64,000 bases of DNA from Cephalotus follicularis (taxonomy: Eukaryota > Streptophyta > Magnoliopsida > Oxalidales > Cephalotaceae), in contig BDDD01002379.1 in the NCBI GenBank assembly GCA_001972305.1, positions 186,001 to 250,000 of the forward strand. The letters are read 5' to 3'. Made by a program: the position numbers and the translations under genes. Position 1 is the first letter of the stretch; the number at the start of each line of letters is the position of its first letter. Under the pieces are notes generated by a model. It was given only the letters and a program-made list of their open reading frames with translations. It did not search any database and was not told where the DNA came from. Below, piece after piece: positions 22,759 to 34,599 of this stretch.

Positions 22759-23478
22759 TTTTGATTAATAAATGTGTAGTTGCAATCTTTGAATATTGTC
22801 TCTGCTGGTATAAAGACGTCGACTTTTTTCAAAAGGCGTCGATGTCTTTGTAGCTGATAACCATTGGTAGTGCTTGTACTAGCCGTTCCAAGTTTCCCGG
22901 GTCTTGTTCATTTGAAAAGACGTCGATGTCTTTTTAAAGACGTCGATGTCTTTTTAAAGACGTCGATGTCATTTCTGGAAAATCTCCAGGTATTGACACT
23001 TTGAACATCACATCGACTTCTTCTGTGGGAGTCGATGCTTTTTCTGGGAAATGCAGGTAGCTTCTAGAAAAGCGTCGATCTCTATGGAAAGGCGTTGATG
23101 TCTTTTGTATTGACGTCGATGTCTTTTATGTAGGGATCGATGTCTTCAATTGCAATTTTATACAGTAGCTTCTGGCACTAAAGACGTCGATGTTATCTTG
23201 GAAGTAGTCGATGTCTTTCGGTATGGACGTCGATGTCATTACTGGAAGGACGATGTCTTCATTGTAATTTGATCTTGCACTGAAGACGTCGATGTCATTT
23301 CTTTGAGAGTCGATGTCTTTCTGTACGTACGTCGATGTCATTTGTTGAGAGTCGATGTCTTCTTCTGCAGATGGTATTTTGCTTTGATATTGAACTTGTA
23401 ATTTCTTGCACATCAAGTAAACTTGTTAAATGCAAATATGTTATCATCAAAATAAGGATTGAGACTAAATCGTCAACA
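22759..23478 (-). repeat. Sirevirus B partial 5' LTR
   Basis: Corresponds to 17134-17813 of the other B LTR, that is, the U3 half. It is 720 bp against 680; the extra 40 bp are two added copies of a 20-bp unit GACGTCGATGTCTTTTTAAA near 22918-22965. Ends CGTCAACA before the target duplication TAGCC. Confidence 0.9.
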
Positions 23479-23483
23479 TAGCC

Positions 23484-24006
23484 GTTGTAAGTGCGTTAGC
23501 TAACCGTTCCTGAATTGTCGGGTCATTCATTTAAAAAGACGTCGATGTCTTTTTATAGGCATCGATGTCTTTGCTGGGAATCTGTCCAGGTATTTGGAGT
23601 TATGTGCATTGCATCAACTTCTTCTTCTAGGGTCGATGTCTTTTCTGGATTTTGCAGTTTGCTCTAGAAAGACGTCGATGTCTTAGGAAAGGGATCTATG
23701 TCTTTGGTACGGACGTCGATGTCTTTGCTTGTAAGGATCGATGTCTTCACTAAAATTTGAACTGTAACTTTGGGTACTTAAGACGTCGACTTCTTTGTTG
23801 AAAGGGATCGATGTCTTTTACCAAAAGTGGCCTGTAACTTTGCTGGATCAAAGGCGTCGATGTCTTTTGCATTAGAGGTCGATGTCTTTTGCTTGCAATT
23901 GATATTTTGCCTTATGTGAAGCTTTCTAATATCTTGCACATTAAGTAAACATGTTAAATGCAAATTTGTAATCATTAAAACTTAGGATTGACACTCAACG
24001 TCAACA
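23484..24006 (-). repeat. Sirevirus A left LTR, inner part
   Basis: Resumes the A LTR after element B and ends TCAACA at 24006. Holds the bulk of the GTCGATGTCTTT repeats (23535-23900). It matches 28999-29441 and 37334-37415 of the right LTR. Confidence 0.92.
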
Positions 24007-24527
24007 ATCTCCCCCTTTTTGATGATTACAAAAATTTGCTTCATTATGGAAAAATATATGACATTTCAACATTTCAAAGCAAAAAGATTTTCTTTTTAGA
24101 TACCAATAAAAACTTTAGATAAACTCCCCCTTAATGTGCTATCTAACTCTCCTTTAGCATATTCATCATTAATAGCATATTTTCATATCTAGCTCCCCCT
24201 TAGTATAGGCTATCAATTTTTTTCTTAAGCATAGGCATTCTCCCCCTTTTTGTTAGCATCAAAAAGATTATTTTAACAACATTGACACCAATTTAAACAA
24301 ATTTTAAAGGGATACTAAATGAGAATCCAATTGAAAGTTAAAATATCAATATAAAATTTTGAGATAAACCAATTGTTGGATAAGATTGATAAAAGATTAC
24401 GAGAAGCAATAATATTATCAACAAAAAAAAATTCAATTTAAGAGTTGAAAGATACCAATTGAAAATTAAAGATTAAATCATAGAATGATACCTCCCCCTC
24501 AACAAAAGCATTCTTCCTCAAACTTAT
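24007..24527 (-). other. Sirevirus A multi-polypurine region
   Basis: Non-coding. It begins next to the LTR with a tract that reads AAAAAGGGGGAGAT on the minus strand. Further GGGGGAG tracts lie near 24123, 24191, 24241 and 24491, five in all. No accessory ORF is left in A. The last five bases (CTTAT) are the target duplication of element D. Confidence 0.85.
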
Positions 24528-26507
24528 TGTAACACCCCCGGATGGCGGGAGTCGTCACAGGGTCATATCATATATAACATAACTTAATAAATCACAAGGT
24601 TTACTTTTATTAGCCAAAGACAGCCGAAAACGTGGCAGTCATATGAAAACATTTAAACTTAACATTTAACATATTAAGTGGTGCGGAAAATTCAAAACAT
24701 AATAAAGTTCCAATTTAAAACATGAAACATAAAAATTCATATTTCCGTCCACTAAACATAGTATATGGATCACTCTCCTAAGGATCCAACATAAAGGGTG
24801 GTCATCACTCAATCACATTTTCCCCCGCTGCTCCTGAAAACCTGCCGCATGGAAAATACCTGGTGCATTAGCTGCCTGCCGAGTCGTGATAGCAAAGACA
24901 CGACCTCCCACGTTGCGCTGTCCATGATCTGCATTGTATCCCTTCCTTTCCTTTGCACGAGGGTCAGGACAATCCTTCACGAAGTGCCCTTTCTGTCCAC
25001 ACACAAAACAGGCCCCGATAGCCTTGTAGCACACTCCCACTGGATGATGTCTACCACACACATCACACTTGGAAATCTGAACATCCGCAGCTCCCTGTGT
25101 CTGCCTCTTGTCATTACCGGAATGTTGTTGTCCCCGGTAATCATATCTTTTCCCACGCTTACCATTCCTATTCTTATTCTGTCCAAAACCTTGCCCCTGA
25201 GAATCACTTCTGTTTCTCTTTCTGTCAAACTCCTGTCGAGAAGCCTGGAAATCTAACCTTTCCAGCTCAATGTTCTTAGCCGCATTAGCCACTTCAGATA
25301 CATCAGCAAACCTGGTGTTGATCAATTTACCCCGGAACTGATAGTGCAACTTCCATTTGAACTTTTCTGCCTGTTCCAATGCTGTCCCTGCCGCAGAACC
25401 AGCAAAACCGGCAAGCCTAGTGAAACGGGTCAAGAACTCTGTACCGATTCTCCATCCTTATGTCTGGTGTTGACAAACTCTCATGCGTAAGCCTCCTTAT
25501 CAGCAGTGGGAAAGTATTGCTGATAAAAGACCTCGCAAAACTCAGACCAGGTCAGAGTCTCTGCATAGTTGCCACCCTTAGCCAAAACAACAGCTTTCCA
25601 CCATTTATGAGCATCACCCTCAAGCTTGTACACAGATAACTTAATCTTCTGTTCATCACTGCAACCAAGCACATCAAAGATCTTGTCCATGTTAGCAATC
25701 CAGTGCTCAGCTTCCACCGGAGTTACGGCTGAGCTGAAAGACAGTGGTCTCTGTTTCTGGAACCGCTCAAGCCAAACATAAGTGGGCGTAACAGTCCCGT
25801 TCCCAGTATCTCTTCCCAACTGAACATCAGCTGGAGCATCATTAGCAGCAACCGGATCCCTATGGTCCTGATTCTGATTCTGTTCATTCAATGCGCACCG
25901 TATCTCCTGAGCGACTGCCTGACGTACGAGCTCCTCCATGGTAGGCTCATTTCTGACTTCCTGAGCTTCAGCGGGTGCAGTCCTCCGAGCAGCATTCCTT
26001 ATACGTGCCCTCTACGAAAAGGCGCTCAAACATAAAACATCACAAGGAACAAAACAGAAAGCAGAAAACATATCATAAAGTCATAAGCGAAAAAGCCTAA
26101 CCCGGTGTCTACCCAATCTCATAGGTCAAACCTAGTTAGGTCTTCTAAGGAAACAAAACCAAATTCTCTGATACCATATCTTTGTAACACCCCCGGACGG
26201 CGGGAGTCGTCACAGGGTCATATCATATATAACATAACTTAATAAATCACAAGGTTTACTTTTATTAGCCAAAGACAGCCGAAAACGTGGCAGTTTTGGA
26301 TTAAAATAAGAATTTATAAAACCCAACATAGCATAACATACCCAAATATCGGACCGGTATCATACCGCACAATTCACATAAACCTGATCATAGGGTAACC
26401 GGACTTTAAAATTAAACAAAATTAAAAGCCCGAAAACACATATAAAATCCGTAAAAATATATATACGAACCCGTAAAAATACGTTTACGAACGAACAGGC
26501 TATTACA
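24528..26507 (-). mobile_element. gag-only Ty3/gypsy element D (TR-GAG-like), nested in A
   Basis: A 1980-bp minus-strand element. It starts TGTAATAGCC at 26507 and ends GGGGGTGTTACA at 24528, with CTTAT at 24523-24527 and 26508-26512. Right LTR 26183-26507; primer site near 26166-26178 (TGGTATCAGAGAA on minus). Gag runs 25939-24813 with TPVEAEHWIANMDKIFDVLG, EGDAHKWWKAVV, FCEVFYQQYFP and the zinc knuckle pair CDVCGRHHPVGVC and CFVCGQKGHFVKDC. No protease, RT or integrase. The left terminal repeat shares about 128 bp with the right one. Compact gag-only elements of this kind are known in plants as TR-GAGs and must borrow enzymes from relatives. The lineage looks chromoviral. Confidence 0.88.
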
Positions 26508-26512
26508 CTTAT

Positions 26513-28232
26513 GTACTTGAGCATTATGAAATTAACTCCAAGTACACCTACAAAACAAGGTTTAAGTTTTTGGTACCCATTTGAACTTGGGTCCTATCAA
26601 GTTAGTCACGAGAGTTCCTTTCGGAACCCAAATCTTTCTAGTTTTTTTATAACAAGGATTATTTCTAAAAATGCAAGAAGTGGAAATATGTAATATTCTA
26701 CCACAATAATTGCAACAAATATGAGGTTCACTTTTCTTAACAAGGAAATTTTTAAAGTGTTTAACATTTTTCATTTTTTCATAGCCGAGACCGGCTTTGT
26801 CAAAAACACATCTTTGTAATCCTAAAAGATTATCGAATTTAGTACTACTATTTGAAAAAGTAGAAAAGGACTTCTTCAAAGCATCAATCTCAATTTTTAG
26901 CTTTTTATTTTCTTCTTCAAAGTCAATTGACAATTTTGAAGAAACATTTAGAATGTCAATCTCATTCATATAGAAGCTATTTTTATCCTTTAGAGATTCA
27001 ATTTCATTCAAATACTTGCTATTCTCACTTTTTAGAATTTCTAATTCGTTAGATATAGAAATAGCATTTTTCTTTAGAGATTTATTTTTCAAACACACAT
27101 TTTCATATTCAACATATAATTTCTCATAAGCATTTTGTAATTCTTCGAATGTAAAATTTACCTCATTTTCTTCCTCATCCTCAATTGCCATGTAAGCAAT
27201 GTGTGCAACATCTTTATCTCTTTCTTCTTCGGAGCTTGAGGGGTCGCTATCCGACCATGTGGCTACCATCGCTTTCTTCTTCTTAAAGTATTAATTCTTT
27301 TTCTTGAATTGCACTTTCTTTTTAGGGTTTGGACACTCATTTTTGGAGTGGCCGGGCTTATTGCATTCGTAGCACGTTGGTTCTTCCCTTTTGCTTGACT
27401 CTTCATCTTGAGGGAAATTCTTTTTGAAAGTCTTTCTCCCTTTTTGATTTTTGAGAAATCTTTTGAATTGAGAAGTTATAAGTGCCACATCTCCATCTTC
27501 ATCACTTTCACTCTCTTCCTTTGAAGCTTTAAAAGTGATTGACTTCTTCTTCTTGACTTCCACATTCTCATGATTCTTCATTGTTGTCTCATGTGTCATC
27601 AAGGAACCTAGAAGTTGTTCGAGAGGGAGAGTGGAGAGATCTTTAGCCTCCTCAATGGCCATCACCTTAGGCGTCCAACTCTTTGGCAAGCACCTTATGA
27701 TTTTCCTTACAAGTTCTTGATTAGGATAGGATTTGCCAAGATTCTTAAGAGAATTTATAATGGTAGTAAAACGAGTAAACATATCACTAATACTCTCATA
27801 ATCATGCATCATGAAAAATTCATACTCATGTACAAGCATGCATATTTTTTATCCCTTTACTTGATTAGTGCCTTCATATGTGACTTCTAATAATTCCCAC
27901 ATTTCTTTTGCCGAATCACAAGAAGATATCCGATTAAATTCATTCGGGCCAACGGCACAAAATAAAACATGTTTGGCTTTAGAATTTAATTGGAGCATCC
28001 TAAAATCATTATCATTATATTCATTTTTGGGTTTAGTAGAGACTACTCCTTCTATGGTTCTTGTGGGCATCCTAGGACCATTAACAATTATATGCCATAA
28101 TTGATAGTCAAGGGATTGTAGAAAAATGGTCATCCTAGTTTTCCAAAAACTATAGTTATTTCCATCAAAGAACGGAGGTCTAGAAATGGATGATCCTTCT
28201 AATCCTATGTTTAGGTTCATTTGGTTTGCCAT
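26513..28232 (-). mobile_element. Sirevirus A gag region
   Basis: Minus-strand open stretches form a copia gag. The N-terminus is MANQMNLNIGLEGSSISRPP, then FFDGNNYSFWKTRMTIFLQS and AKEMWELLEVTYEGT (27849-28232). The middle part has FFMMHDYESISDMFTRF, LGSLMTHET and the knuckle CYECNKPGHSKNEC (27291-27839). The C-terminal part is coiled-coil-rich with a second knuckle CNYCGRILHISTSC and KIWVPKGT (26562-27269). The same order is seen in element C. Interrupted in a few places. Sequence past the gag C-terminus passes directly to element D and the polypurine region, without pol. Confidence 0.9.
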
Positions 28233-28275
28233 GGATCTTTATATCTCTAACAATTAAGAATTATGAGATAACCTC

Positions 28276-28287
28276 TCTGATACCACT
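28276..28287 (-). promoter_or_regulatory. Sirevirus A primer-binding site
   Basis: Minus strand TGGTATCAGAG, the initiator methionine tRNA complement, one or two bases inside the LTR that starts at 28289. Confidence 0.9.
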
Positions 28288-28288
28288 T

Positions 28289-29441
28289 GTTGGAAATGTA
28301 TGGCAACCTTAAACAAGTAATTTGTTTGCGGAAATAACAAACTAAACTATGAATATAAACAATCACACAAGAACAAATAAATTAAAGAGGTAAGGGATAG
28401 AGAGTGTGCAAACGAATTTATAGTGGTTCGGCAAAATCCGTGCCTACGTCCACTTTCTCAAGAACCCCTTGAGATTCCACTAGGTACCACTAGCAACCTT
28501 TGATTTTTGACCTACGGGTGCAAATCAAAGCAAACCACCTTACACTTGATTTTGGGTTCCGGGTGCAAATCAATCAAACACCTTACAAGGGTTCACTCCC
28601 CTCTAAATTCTCACCAAGGGTTTTAACACCCTTTTTACAAAGAAGGATTTGTAAAGATAGTTTGCGTTTACGAGTAACCTCTCAAAGGTTGGATATGAAA
28701 ATATAAACTAGTTGCAAGCTTTGGATATGAAAGTGAAAAAATCTAGATTGATGTCTTTCTCTTTTGTTTGTAGATTTGCAAGATGAGCTTTTGTGATTGG
28801 ATGTTCAAAAGTTGTTCCTCAGTCACTTTGATCTTGTTTCTTGGCTTGTATTTATAGATTTCTTCAGATTATAGCCGTTGCAAAAGTCTTGGGCATTTTG
28901 GATATAAAAAATGTGTTGATGCAGCCTTGTTTTTGTCTCTGCTGGTAGAAAGACGTCGATGTCTTCATAAAGGCATCGATGTACTTGACTGTTACTAGCC
29001 GTTGTAAGCGTGTTAGCTAGCCGTTCCTGAATTCCCGGGTCATTCATTTAAAAAGATGTCGATGTCTTTTTATAGGCGTTGATGTCTTTGCTGGGAATCT
29101 GTCCAGGTATTTGGAGTTATGTGCATTGCATCGACTTCTTCTTCTAGGGTCGATGTCTTTTCTGGCTTTTGCAGTTTGCTCTAGAAAGACGTCGATGTCT
29201 TAGGAAAGGGATCGATGTCTTTGGTACGGACGTCGATGTCTTTGCTTGTAAGGATCGATGTCTTCACTAAAATTTGAGCTGTAACTTTGGGTACTTAAGA
29301 CGTCGACTTCTTTGTTGAAAGGGATCGATGTCTTTTACCAAAAGTGGCCTGTAACTTAGCTGGATCAAAGGCGTCGATGTCTTTTGCATTAGAGGTCGAT
29401 GTCTTTTGCTTACAGTTGATATTTTGCCTTATGTGAAGCTT
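28289..29441 (-). repeat. Sirevirus A right (5') LTR, main part
   Basis: Starts TGTTGGAAATG beside the primer site. Includes the U5 stem-loop (28423-28453), a minus-strand TATAAATA near 28853, and the GTCGATGTCTTT repeats (28950-29410). Interrupted after AGCTT at 29441 by element C; the last 82 bp are at 37334-37415. Confidence 0.93.
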
Positions 29442-30354
29442 TATTGGCCTTTGCCACCACGTTAATTGCACTAACATATGTTATTTTGATGATTAACAAA
29501 CATAGATTACTTGTATGCATAATTCTATGAGTTACAACTTCATATACTCACTTGATTTTATGTCCAAAGTTGTGCCAAGATCATTTCTGCAGGTACAGGG
29601 CAATCCAGCCGACTGGCAAGCAATCCAGTCGACTGCCCATGGTTGAGTAGTCGACTTCCATAGGTTGTGTAACCGACTGGTTCTTCAACCAAGTCCAGAA
29701 ATTGCAGGAACACATGATCCAGCTGACTACCACAGAGGTCCAGTCGACTGCCAGGCCAAGACAGCCGACTGGCACAGGGGTCCAATCGACTGCCATGGGT
29801 ACACATTTCAGGCAGTAGCTTCTGTATCATTTTAACACCTCATCCAGCCGACTGAAGCAGGGCACCAGTCGATTACCAGGGGATCCAGTGGACTGCCAGT
29901 GAATCCAGCCGGCTGTCCACATTTGTGCAAATTCAGGCAGTAGCTTCTGTAACTCAATTTCTAGCTCCACAGCCGACTGGAACAGAGCAACCAGTCGACT
30001 GCCATGTCCACCAGCTGACTGCCCAGAGAATGCAGCCGACTGTCCACCACCAATGGCTATATTCAAATATACGCGCCATCAAATCCAGCTGACTGCCGTA
30101 TAAATCCAGCCGACTGGATTTGTAACAGACTTCAAAAATAGATACGTTGGAGCACAAGTATAAATGCCAAAGTGGAGCATTCTTGGGGGTATCTCTTGCA
30201 ATCAAAGTGAACATCAATTCTAGTCATCTCAAGCAAAATTACAAGCCTTCAAAACATCAAAAGAGATCATATCAAAGCTTTCCATACATTACAAAGCTCT
30301 CATTTTTACATTTCCTATACACTAGAAGCTTTGTTCAAATTGAGCTATATTGTA
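29442..30354 (+). repeat. Sirevirus C partial 5' LTR
   Basis: Matches 36059-36972 of the 3' LTR. Contains about 18 copies of the alternating motifs CCAGTCGACTGCC and CAGCCGACTGG (29600-30120), followed by TATAAAT at 30159-30165. Passes into gag sequence near 30355 without a complete U5 or primer site. Confidence 0.92.
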
Positions 30355-30364
30355 AAATAATCGG

Positions 30365-31681
30365 TTGCTTGACATTACTAATGGTTTACTTGGTCTTGGA
30401 AAGGTTTTTGGACAGGATGAACTCGTGAGAAAATTGCTAGGGTGTCTCAATGATGAGTGGGAACCCAAGGTGACGGCAATTGAAGAATCAAAGGATCTAA
30501 AGACCATGGAGATTGAAGAACTTCTTGGCTCCCTCATGACTCATGAGGTTAAATTGAACAAGAAATCCGCAAATCTTGTGGAAACAAAGCCGCAAGAGGA
30601 AAGAAGACAGGACATAGCCCTCAAGAGCACTCACAAGGAAGAAGTATCAAGTGATGAGGAGCTAGAAGAAGAGGACTATGTGCTCTTTGTGAAAAGATTC
30701 ACCAAATTCGCAAAGATGAATAAAGCGAGAAGGTCCCAAAAGAAGAACTTCAACAAGGGAGAGGGAAGCAAGATGGATCCTCCCACATGCTTCGAATGCA
30801 ACAAACCGGGACACATCAAAGTGGATTGTCCTCAATTGAAGAAGAAGAAGCTATTCAAGAAGAAAGCGCTCAAGGCATGGCACCTTAGTGATGACGAATC
30901 CTCCGATGATGAAGTCACCGAGCAAGTGGCAAACCTTTGCTTCATGGCATTAAGTGACGATGAGGATAGCGAAAATGAGGTAGGTGATTCTTACACATTT
31001 GGTGAATTGCAATTCGCCTTTGATGAATTACTTGTTGAATTTAAGAAGAAATGCTCACAATGTTCTTTACTTAAGAAAAACATGACTAGTGTAGAAAAAG
31101 AAAAAGAGTTACTAGTTATTGAAAATGAACATTTGAAAAATGACATTGCTATTTTAGAATATGAACTAGATAAAAAGAATGATCACATAGCCAAACCTAC
31201 TTCATGGAATGACATAGCTTTAGAAAAGGAAGTAGAGTTACTAAAAGAAAAGAATGTGAATTTAGAAAAATCATTTAATAAATTCACATTAGGAAGCAAG
31301 AAATTAGAGGAGATGCTAGGTAGTCAAAGATCATACCTAGATAAAACCGGTATAGGCTATGCTCCTCTAGAGGTTAAGGCTAAGTTAAAGAAGACTAGAA
31401 TTAGACCTCATTGTACTTATTGCAATAAGATGGGACATGTTAGAAATAAATGTTTTAAAAGGATTGCACACTCACATCATTCACACAATAGACCATCACC
31501 TAATCATAATCCAATTACATTTAGACATGTTTGGGTTCCCAAGGGAACCATTAGTCCTAAATGTAACATTAAAGGACCCAATAAACAATGGGTACCAAGA
31601 TCAAATTTATTTAACACTTTTGTAGGTGGAACAATGCTTGCGGGCAAACCACAAAGAGGAACAACCATGGTACGTGGATAG
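30365..31681 (+). mobile_element. Sirevirus C gag (partial)
   Basis: A single open stretch. It reads GLGKVFGQDELVRKLLGCLN, EIEELLGSLMTHEV, acidic linkers, the zinc knuckle CFECNKPGHIKVDC, a long charged coiled-coil region, a second knuckle CTYCNKMGHVRNKC, and finally HVWVPKGT before the protease. Long gag with two knuckles far apart is the Sirevirus arrangement. The N-terminal gag portion seen in element A (28232-27849) has no counterpart here. Confidence 0.9.
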
Positions 31682-32381
31682 CGGGTGCTTGAAGCACATG
31701 ACGGGTGACAAAAGCCTCTTCATTGATCTTAAGGAAGTTGATGGAGGAAAGGTCACCTTTGCGGATAACAACAAGGCCAAAATTGTTGGCATTGGTTCAA
31801 TAGGTAACAATTTCACTACTTTAATTGAAAATGTTTCCTATGTTATAGGCCTTAAGCACAATTTACTTAGTGTTAGCCAATTGTGTGACAAAGGATATAA
31901 AATTAATTTTGAATCCTCTTGTTGTCACATAATTAACATTAGCACCAATGATGTGAAGTTTGTTGGTCATAGGCAAGACAATGTGTATGTTGTTTATCTA
32001 AAAGAAATGTTTTCAAAAGATGTTTGTTTTAATGCAAATGCAAATGACAAATGGCTTTGGCATAGAAGGTTAGGCCATGCAAGCATGGATGTTCTTGCCG
32101 AACTTTCAAGAAAAGATTTAGTAATTGGTTTGCCAAAAATGAAATTTGAAAAAAATAAATTGTGTGATGCTTGTACACAAGGCAAACAAACAAGAACATC
32201 TTTTAAGGCTAAAAATGTTGTTTCTACTACTCGTATTTTACAATTATTGCACATTGATTTGTTTGGACCAACTAGAACTTTAAGTCTTGGTGGTAAACAA
32301 TATGGCTTAGTTATTGTAGATGATTATTCTAGGTTTACTTGGGTTATTTTCTTGGCTTTAATCTATTCATGTTTTATTTGA
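31626..32381 (+). mobile_element. Sirevirus C protease and first part of integrase
   Basis: The aspartic protease has WYVDSGCLKHMTGDKSLF, followed by KIVGIGSIGN and YVIGLKHNLLSVSQLCDKGY. The pre-integrase and integrase start has WLWHRRLGHASMDVLAELS (HHCC zinc finger), CDACTQGKQTRTSFK and LLHIDLFGPTRTLSLGGKQY, then VDDYSRFTWV. The integrase core after this point is not seen before the RT region starts. Confidence 0.9.
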
Positions 32382-32442
32382 AGAGTCTAATAGTGCTCCG
32401 AGAGAGGGAGAAATTGTTGATGATGTAGGTATTTTTGAGCAA

Positions 32443-34197
32443 ATGGAAGGCTTGGACATCTCCAAAGAAGATGTCGAAATTGACAAGATGGAAGGAGAAG
32501 GTGCACATGAAGAAGAAATTCAACAAATTCAAGTCACCAAGGAGCCAATAGCTAGAAGAGAAAGAGAGTACGTAAAAGACAACGACGTAATCGGTAATCC
32601 TACTGAGGGGGTAAGAACTCGTTCCGCTCTTAGGGAGTATTGTGATAATGTAGCTTTTATTTCCAATATCGAACCCAAAAATATTTTTGATGCTTTAAAT
32701 GATGATTGTTGGATTATGGCTATGCAAGAGGAACTAAACCAATTTGACAAAAGCAATGTTTGGTCATTAGTTCCTAGGCCTAAAAATCAATCCATCATCG
32801 GAACTAAATGGATTTTTAGAAATAAAATGAATGAAAATGGGTTGGTTATTAGAAATAAAGTTAGATTAGTTGCACAAGGCTATAGTCAAGAAGAAGGCAT
32901 TGACTATGATGAAACCTTTGCTCCCATAACTAGACTTGAAGCTATTCGTTTGTTAATGGCCTTTGCATGTTTTAAAGGTTTTAAATTGCATCAAATGGAT
33001 GTCAAAAGTGCATTTTTAAATGGCATTATAAATGAGGAAGTTTATGTCAAACAACCTCCGGGATTTGAAAATATGCATTTTCCCAATCATGTTTTTAAAT
33101 TGTCTAAAGCCCTTTATGGCTTAAAGCAAGCACCAAGAGCTTGGTATGAAAGGCTTTCAAAATTTCTCTTGGAAAATGATTTCAAAAGAGGTTTAGTTAA
33201 TAAAACACTTTTTGTTAAAACAAAACTTGATGATATTCTTATTGTACAAATTTATGTAGATGATATTATATTTGGTTCTACTAACGATTCTCTTTGCGTT
33301 GAGTTTGCTAATACTATGCAAGGTGAATTCGAAATGGGCATGATGGGAGAACTCAAATATTTCCTTGGATTTCAAATCCAACAAGGAAATGAAGGAACTT
33401 TCATCAACCAATCCAAATACACCAAGGACCTACTCAAAAGATTTGGAATGGAACACTCAAAGCCTTGCAAGACTCCAATGAGCATTACAACCAAACTTGA
33501 CAAGGATGAGAATGGTAAAGAGGTAGATCAAAAACTTTATAGAAGTATGATAGGATCTCTCCTTTACCTTACCGCTAGTAGACCGGACATAATGTTTAGT
33601 ATATGTCTATGTGCTAGGTATCAATCATCACCTAAAGAATCTCACTTAACTGCGGTTAAGCGAATCTTTAGATATCTTGCATACACCCCCTTATTAGGAT
33701 TGTTTTATTCACATGATTCATTGTATAATTTGCATGCTTATTCCGATGCCGATTATGGTGGTTGCAAACTATATAGAAAGAGCACTAGTGACACTTGCCG
33801 ATTTCTAGTAAATTCTTTAGTGTCTTTGTTTTCCAAGAAATAAAATAGTGTGGCTCTTTCAACCACCGAAGCCGAATATGTAGCGGCGGGAAGTTGTTGT
33901 GCACAAGTCTTGTGGCTAAAGCAACAACTTTGTGACTTCGGCGTTAGCATTAGAAATGTATGCATAAAATGTGATAATACTAGTGCTATCAACTTGAGTA
34001 GAAATCCCGTTCAACACTCTAAGTCTAAGCATATTGAAATTAGACATCATTTTCTTAGAGACCATGTTGAAAAGGGTGATATTTTCCTTGAATATATTGA
34101 CACTTTGAACCAAGTTGCAGATATATTCACGAAGCCGCTGGACAATGAAAGATTCTGCACATTGCGAAGGGAGCTAGATATGCAAAATCCCTCCTAA
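32443..34197 (+). mobile_element. Sirevirus C reverse transcriptase and RNase H
   Basis: RT (32443-33843) carries [89 protein letters not shown] and the catalytic [12 protein letters not shown]. RNase H follows with AYSDADYGGCKLYRKSTSDT, STTEAEYVAAGSCCAQVLWL, CDNTSAINLSRNPVQHSKSK and VADIFTKPLDNE (to 34197). Nearly continuous and very close to RT of element B. A well preserved fossil. Confidence 0.95.
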
Positions 34198-34412
34198 CTC
34201 ATTATATGTGCAATTGTGATGTCTTATTAATTTCTGATTGAATTGATTGAAAAATGCTTTCAAAATTCATCATGCATTTAAACATTGAGTTTTTAACTCA
34301 ATGACACAAATTAGCTCATGTACCTAGGTTGCTATTAGTCCATAATAGTTAACCAAAGGTTTGCAAATCAATTTGGATTGGCATTTTCTGCATTTTTAAT
34401 TTCTGCAGAAAA

Positions 34413-34487
34413 CAGCCGACTAGACAATTTGTCCAGTCGACTGCCTGCCATCCAGTCGACTGTCATTAATGGCCCAGTCGACTGGAA
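34413..34487 (+). repeat. GTCGAC repeat block upstream of the C accessory ORF
   Basis: Four copies in 75 bp: CAGCCGACTAG, CCAGTCGACTGCC, CCAGTCGACTGTC and CCAGTCGACTGGA. This is the exact motif variety of C's own LTR, and differs from the GACGTCGATGTC variety of A and B. Located 110-190 bp before the accessory ORF start at 34600, followed by TTTTAATA and a pyrimidine-rich leader. Confidence 0.9.
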
Positions 34488-34599
34488 TTGCGGGAATCAG
34501 AGTTTTAATACCCGAATTCCTCCTGCCTGTCTCACATTCTCTCAAATTAAAAACGGCCAAAACTCGAAACTCTCTCAATTCAACCTGCATTCAACTCAA

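Larger units (their letters stand above)
16559..23478 (-). mobile_element. Sirevirus B (Ty1/copia), nested in the left LTR of A
   Basis: Borders TGAATAAACTAC and CGTCAACA, flanked by TAGCC at 16554-16558 and 23479-23483, an exact 5-bp target duplication; the A LTR reads straight across the pair. Minus-strand order from right: partial 5' LTR (22759-23478), integrase part, RT and RNase H (20348-22165), a GTCGA repeat block (19968-20240), an accessory ORF (18443-19760), a polypurine region and the full 3' LTR (16559-17813). Gag and protease are not present. Broken. The two LTRs differ at roughly 15 of 680 compared positions by hand count, plus a change in repeat number. Confidence 0.92.

Noticed and set aside
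29600-30120. CRISPR-like spaced repeats
   Set aside because: The units are short, degenerate and unevenly spaced, inside LTRs of a plant genome and present in both LTRs of one element.
29558-30217. ORFs with repeated GSRLD / VDWTP peptides
   Set aside because: Translation of the CAGTCGACTG array in the C LTR; repeated at 36174-36833.
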